Of a DNA stretch of 9,024 nt, positions 5,942 through 9,024 are shown piece by piece. Source of the stretch: Chitinophaga pinensis. GTDB lineage: Bacteria; Bacteroidota; Bacteroidia; Chitinophagales; Chitinophagaceae. The stretch spans positions 1-9,024 of the forward strand of contig CAMBGO010000077.1 in NCBI GenBank assembly GCA_945866165.1, written 5' to 3'. Below the pieces are notes generated by a model, which worked only from the letters and a program-made list of their open reading frames with translations, was not told where the DNA came from and did no database searches. How positions within the stretch are numbered: position 1 is the first letter of the stretch; every line of letters starts with the position of its first letter. A program made the position numbers and the translations under genes.

Positions 5942-7210
5942 ATGAGTTCAATTTCAAAAAACAACAGGCGTAAGTTCCTGCAAAATTCAGCTACTATCTT
6001 AGCTGGAATTTCAATTGTACCGCGTCATGTGCTTGGCAAGGGATTCATCCCCCCAAGTGATCAACTCACAAAGGGAATCATAGGTGTTGGTGGTATGGGT
6101 ATGGGACATATTCCTTACGCGGGCACAAGAGTTGTAGCAGTTTGTGATGTTGACAAAACCCATCTTCAAAATGCAGTAGATAAAATTGGTGGGGGAGTGA
6201 AATTGTTTCACGATCACAGAGAGTTGATTGCATTGCCTGAAGTTGATATCGTTCATATTGCAACGCCTCCTCATTGGCATGGCATCATGGCGATTGAGGC
6301 TGCAAAAGCAGGAAAAGATATTTGGTGTGAAAAGCCAATGACAAGAACCATTGGAGAAGGAAAGCGCGTGGTGGAGGCCGTTAAGCAATATGGAAAAATG
6401 TTTAGACTCAATACCTGGTTTAGGTTTGAAGATAATTTTTATGGAATGAATACTACTGTAAGACCCATAAAAAAATTAGTGGATTCAGGTCTGTTAGGAT
6501 GGCCACTTACAGTAACAGTAAGTAAGACAACAGGGTTTGATTGGAAGTTCTATTGGGTAGGTAAAACCAAATTGGAATCACAACCTGTTCCAGCAACCTT
6601 AGATTATGAAAGGTGGCTTGGTCCTGCTCCTTTTAAGCCTTATAATGGACACAGGGTTCATCAAACTTTTAGGGGTTACTGGGATTATGACGGAGGTGGT
6701 TTAGGCGATATGGGACAACATTACATTGACCCAATTCAATACTTCTTGGGCAAAGATGAAACCAGTCCTGTATTGGTTGAAGTTGATTCAGAACAACAAC
6801 ATCCTGATGCCTGTGGCACGTTTAGAAAAATAACTTATACATACGAGGATGGTTGTAAAATCATTCTAGATGGTGAAGCCAAGGAGCCAAATGTACCATA
6901 TATAGCAGGACCCAAAGGGAATCTCTATAAAGGATTCACATCTGATATACCAAATCTCAAGGAAAAACTTGCTATGATGCCAGATCCTGAACCACAGGTT
7001 TCGAACTTCTTAGATTCTGTAAAATACCGCACACCATTTGCATTGAATGAATCAAATGGGTTCCGTTCATGTACCATCATTAACATGGGTAAAATTGCTT
7101 TGCAGCTAGGTAGGTCATTGAAGTTTGACCCGGTTGCGCTGGCATTCATTAACGATGACGAAGCAAATAAACTGATAAACCCACCAATGCGTGCTCCTTG
7201 GAATATTTAA
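5942..7210 (+). CDS. Tat-exported Gfo/Idh/MocA-family oxidoreductase
   Basis: This 422-residue protein is a predicted NAD(P)-dependent dehydrogenase acting on a sugar or polyol. It opens with a twin-arginine signal (N8-R-R-K-F-L-Q, then a mild hydrophobic stretch to about 27), so it should be exported folded with its cofactor. The Rossmann domain follows: G45-I-I-G-V-G-G-M-G-M-G with D69/D71 at the end of the second strand, A-T-P-P-H-W-H at 107-113, and the family's E130-K131-P132 motif, whose lysine is catalytic. The C-terminal domain carries G255-D-M-G-Q-H260, with H260 as the probable acid/base. The tail M-R-A-P-W is typical of this exported Bacteroidota/Planctomycetes subgroup. All key residues are present. 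The DUF1080 protein begins 16 bp after the stop, a clear operon arrangement, which points to a C3-keto-sugar pathway. The substrate cannot be read from the sequence. Start ATG 5942 is fixed by the signal peptide. Confidence 0.93.
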   Translation: MSSISKNNRRKFLQNSATILAGISIVPRHVLGKGFIPPSDQLTKGIIGVGGMGMGHIPYAGTRVVAVCDVDKTHLQNAVDKIGGGVKLFHDHRELIALPEVDIVHIATPPHWHGIMAIEAAKAGKDIWCEKPMTRTIGEGKRVVEAVKQYGKMFRLNTWFRFEDNFYGMNTTVRPIKKLVDSGLLGWPLTVTVSKTTGFDWKFYWVGKTKLESQPVPATLDYERWLGPAPFKPYNGHRVHQTFRGYWDYDGGGLGDMGQHYIDPIQYFLGKDETSPVLVEVDSEQQHPDACGTFRKITYTYEDGCKIILDGEAKEPNVPYIAGPKGNLYKGFTSDIPNLKEKLAMMPDPEPQVSNFLDSVKYRTPFALNESNGFRSCTIINMGKIALQLGRSLKFDPVALAFINDDEANKLINPPMRAPWNI

Positions 7211-7226
7211 CCAATTAACTTGTTTT

Positions 7227-9024
7227 ATGAAAAAACTATTTTTCATTTTCTTTATAGTCTTGATTTTTAAAGGCAATCTATTTGCCCAACAAAATGATGT
7301 TTCATCAACCATCAATGTGTTCCCATATCAGAATAAATCAGAAGTGTCGAATGCACTTTCATCAATAGAGAGCTGGGATGCCAAAAGTTGGAAAACATTG
7401 TTGGGCATGCTTAATGATGATTCTCTTAAATTAAAAGCAACATATGCTTTGAATGCATTTGTGAGTCATGTTGCAAATGATCCTGTTAAAAGTGACAACA
7501 CTTCAGCAATTTTGTCAAAGGGCTACTCTTCTGCTAAAACATTTTATGCAAAAGAACTTTTAATAATGCACTTGGGATTACTAGGAGATGATGTTTCAGT
7601 AAAGCTGTTGTCGAAATTGTTATCTGACGAAACCTTCTCAGGAAATGCAGCCCGGGCCCTAGCAAGCATAGATTCTGAGTCATCGATTGCAGCATTGAAC
7701 AAGGCATTGGTAAAAGCATCAGGAGATTCCCGTAAACAATTTGAGGCCGCATTGGATAATGTAAATAAAGTATTGCCCGCTATCGTTGAGCCAATTAATA
7801 AGAAAAAACCTGTGCAAACAGATGCGCAAAAATTATTGGTGTTTCAAGACCAAATGCAAGCTGCGAAAAATCCGATTCAAATGAAACGAATTCTTGCAGA
7901 AGTCGCTCGTATTCCTGGAATTAATTCGTTCATGTTTGTTAGTCGCTACGTAGATGATACTGAATTAAAAAATCATGCAGCAGGCATTTTAACAAGACTA
8001 GCATTGGCTGATAAAAGTATTAGAGGGAGTGAAATCAAAATTGCATTGGAAAAATCACTTGTATCTTTAAAGGGTGAAGACAGTACAATTTTATCTAATA
8101 AGCTGAAAGTTCATTTAGAGGCAATGCCTTATGAAAATGGTTTTGTTAGTTTATTTAATGGTAAGGATTTAACCGGATGGAAAGGACTTGTTGGAAATCC
8201 CATCAGTCGCGCTAAAATGTCTGCAACAGAATTGGAAGTGGCTCAAAAGAAAGCTGATGACGCCATGGTTAAGGATTGGGTAGTAAAAGATGGCTTGTTG
8301 ATTTTTACCGGCCATGGAGAAAGTCTGGCTACCACAAAACAATATGGTAACATTGAAATGTATGTTGATTGGAAAATCACTGCTAAGGGTGATGCAGGAA
8401 TCTATTTAAGGGGATCACCACAAGTGCAAATTTGGGATACAAGCAGAAGGGAATCAGGTGCACAAGTTGGATCGGGTGGATTGTACAACAATCAGAAAAA
8501 CCAAAGCAAACCATTGGTGGTTGCAGATAATAAAATAGGCGAGTGGAACACCTTCCATATAGTTATGATTGATGATAAGGTTACCGTTTATTTAAATGGT
8601 ATCTTGGTTACTGACAATGTGATGCTGGAGAATTATTGGGATAGGACGTTGCCTATTTTTAGCAAAGAGCAAATTGAATTGCAAGCACATGGTACTTATG
8701 TAGCTTACAGAAATATTTATTTAAGGGAAATTCAATCTGATTATACCATTCCATTATCTGCCGATGAAAAAAAGCAAGGTTTTGTTTCATTATTTGATGG
8801 TTCGAACCTCGACAATTGGATCGGAAACAAAACAGGTTATGTTGTAGAAGAAGGTGCAATTGTAGCACATCCTGAAAACGGTGGTAAAGGAAATCTTTAT
8901 ACAAAAGATGAGTATTCAGACTTTGAATTCAGGTTTGAATTTCAACTTACTCCAGGTGCAAATAATGGATTGGGTATTAGAACACCAACTCAGGGAGATG
9001 CAGCTTATGTAGGTATGGAATTAC
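7227..9024 (+). CDS. Secreted helical-repeat protein with tandem DUF1080 (3-keto-glycoside lyase/hydratase-type) domains, 3' end missing
   Basis: The frame is open from ATG 7227 to the window edge, at least 599 codons with no stop. A signal peptide (M-K-K, hydrophobic core, cleavage after F-A at 20) predicts export. Residues about 50-165 look like HEAT-type helical repeats (for example G-N-A-A-R-A-L-A-S-I-D and R-A-L/A-A-L patterns). A basic linker follows near 193-200, and further helices run to about 300. A first DUF1080 domain spans about 304-503: G-F-V-S-L-F-N-G-K-D-L-T-G-W, a charged helical insert at about 324-350, W-V-V-K-D-G, G-D-A-G-I-Y-L-R-G, G-E-W-N-T-F, and Y-R-N-I-Y-L-R-E-I. A second begins at 519 with F-V-S-L-F-D-G-S-N-L-D-N-W and is cut by the window end. 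Characterised DUF1080 proteins eliminate or hydrate at C3-oxidised glycosides, so this is likely a partner of the oxidoreductase 16 bp upstream. Which domain is catalytic is unknown. Confidence 0.9.
   Translation, partial: MKKLFFIFFIVLIFKGNLFAQQNDVSSTINVFPYQNKSEVSNALSSIESWDAKSWKTLLGMLNDDSLKLKATYALNAFVSHVANDPVKSDNTSAILSKGYSSAKTFYAKELLIMHLGLLGDDVSVKLLSKLLSDETFSGNAARALASIDSESSIAALNKALVKASGDSRKQFEAALDNVNKVLPAIVEPINKKKPVQTDAQKLLVFQDQMQAAKNPIQMKRILAEVARIPGINSFMFVSRYVDDTELKNHAAGILTRLALADKSIRGSEIKIALEKSLVSLKGEDSTILSNKLKVHLEAMPYENGFVSLFNGKDLTGWKGLVGNPISRAKMSATELEVAQKKADDAMVKDWVVKDGLLIFTGHGESLATTKQYGNIEMYVDWKITAKGDAGIYLRGSPQVQIWDTSRRESGAQVGSGGLYNNQKNQSKPLVVADNKIGEWNTFHIVMIDDKVTVYLNGILVTDNVMLENYWDRTLPIFSKEQIELQAHGTYVAYRNIYLREIQSDYTIPLSADEKKQGFVSLFDGSNLDNWIGNKTGYVVEEGAIVAHPENGGKGNLYTKDEYSDFEFRFEFQLTPGANNGLGIRTPTQGDAAYVGMEL

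Noticed and set aside
6011..6388. 125-codon minus-strand frame inside the oxidoreductase gene
   Set aside because: It covers the Rossmann domain of a complete, conserved gene; its His/Asn/Cys-rich translation looks like shadow coding.
7534..7752. Minus-strand frames within the DUF1080 gene (also 8659-8904)
   Set aside because: The plus frame through both is continuous and has clear domain motifs; the minus products resemble nothing.

Overview
The window looks like chromosome from a Bacteroidota bacterium, most likely of the Chitinophagaceae type. The reasons are: roughly 40% GC; A/T-rich leaders without Shine-Dalgarno motifs in front of every visible start; signal peptides ending in A-Q; a lipoprotein with Lys/Asp residues right after its lipidated cysteine; and the gene families present. 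The lineage is an inference from style, not from a marker gene.

Layout. (1) 1-1257, plus strand: the 3' end of a RidA-like imine/enamine deaminase, then a cytoplasmic M19 dipeptidase 51 bp downstream. (2) 1392-2931, plus strand: a membrane fatty-acid desaturase followed after 19 bp by a PepSY-type two-pass membrane protein. (3) 2932-3363: a gene-free A/T-rich stretch holding one good -35/-10 promoter candidate. (4) 3364-4311, plus strand: a surface lipoprotein with two fasciclin (FAS1) domains. (5) 4312-4612: a convergent intergenic region with a strong terminator hairpin. (6) 4613-5857, minus strand: a secreted stand-alone neutral-ceramidase-like domain protein. (7) 5942-9024, plus strand, divergent from it: a Tat-exported Gfo/Idh/MocA oxidoreductase and, 16 bp downstream, a large secreted protein with a helical repeat N-terminus and two DUF1080 (3-keto-glycoside lyase/hydratase-type) domains. 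The second of these domains is cut by the window end.

How the genes fit together. The right-hand third is the most coherent functional block. An exported NAD(P)-type sugar dehydrogenase and a tandem DUF1080 protein are in tight operon spacing, as in loci that degrade glycosides through C3-keto intermediates. The divergent ceramidase-like hydrolase may belong to the same catabolic locus. The left-hand genes are ordinary metabolism and envelope functions (amino-acid/peptide turnover, lipid desaturation, surface adhesion). I see no mobile element, CRISPR array, tRNA/rRNA or phage gene. No clearly new defence or mobile system is visible; the most unusual item is the multi-domain DUF1080 protein, which runs open from 7227 to the window edge.
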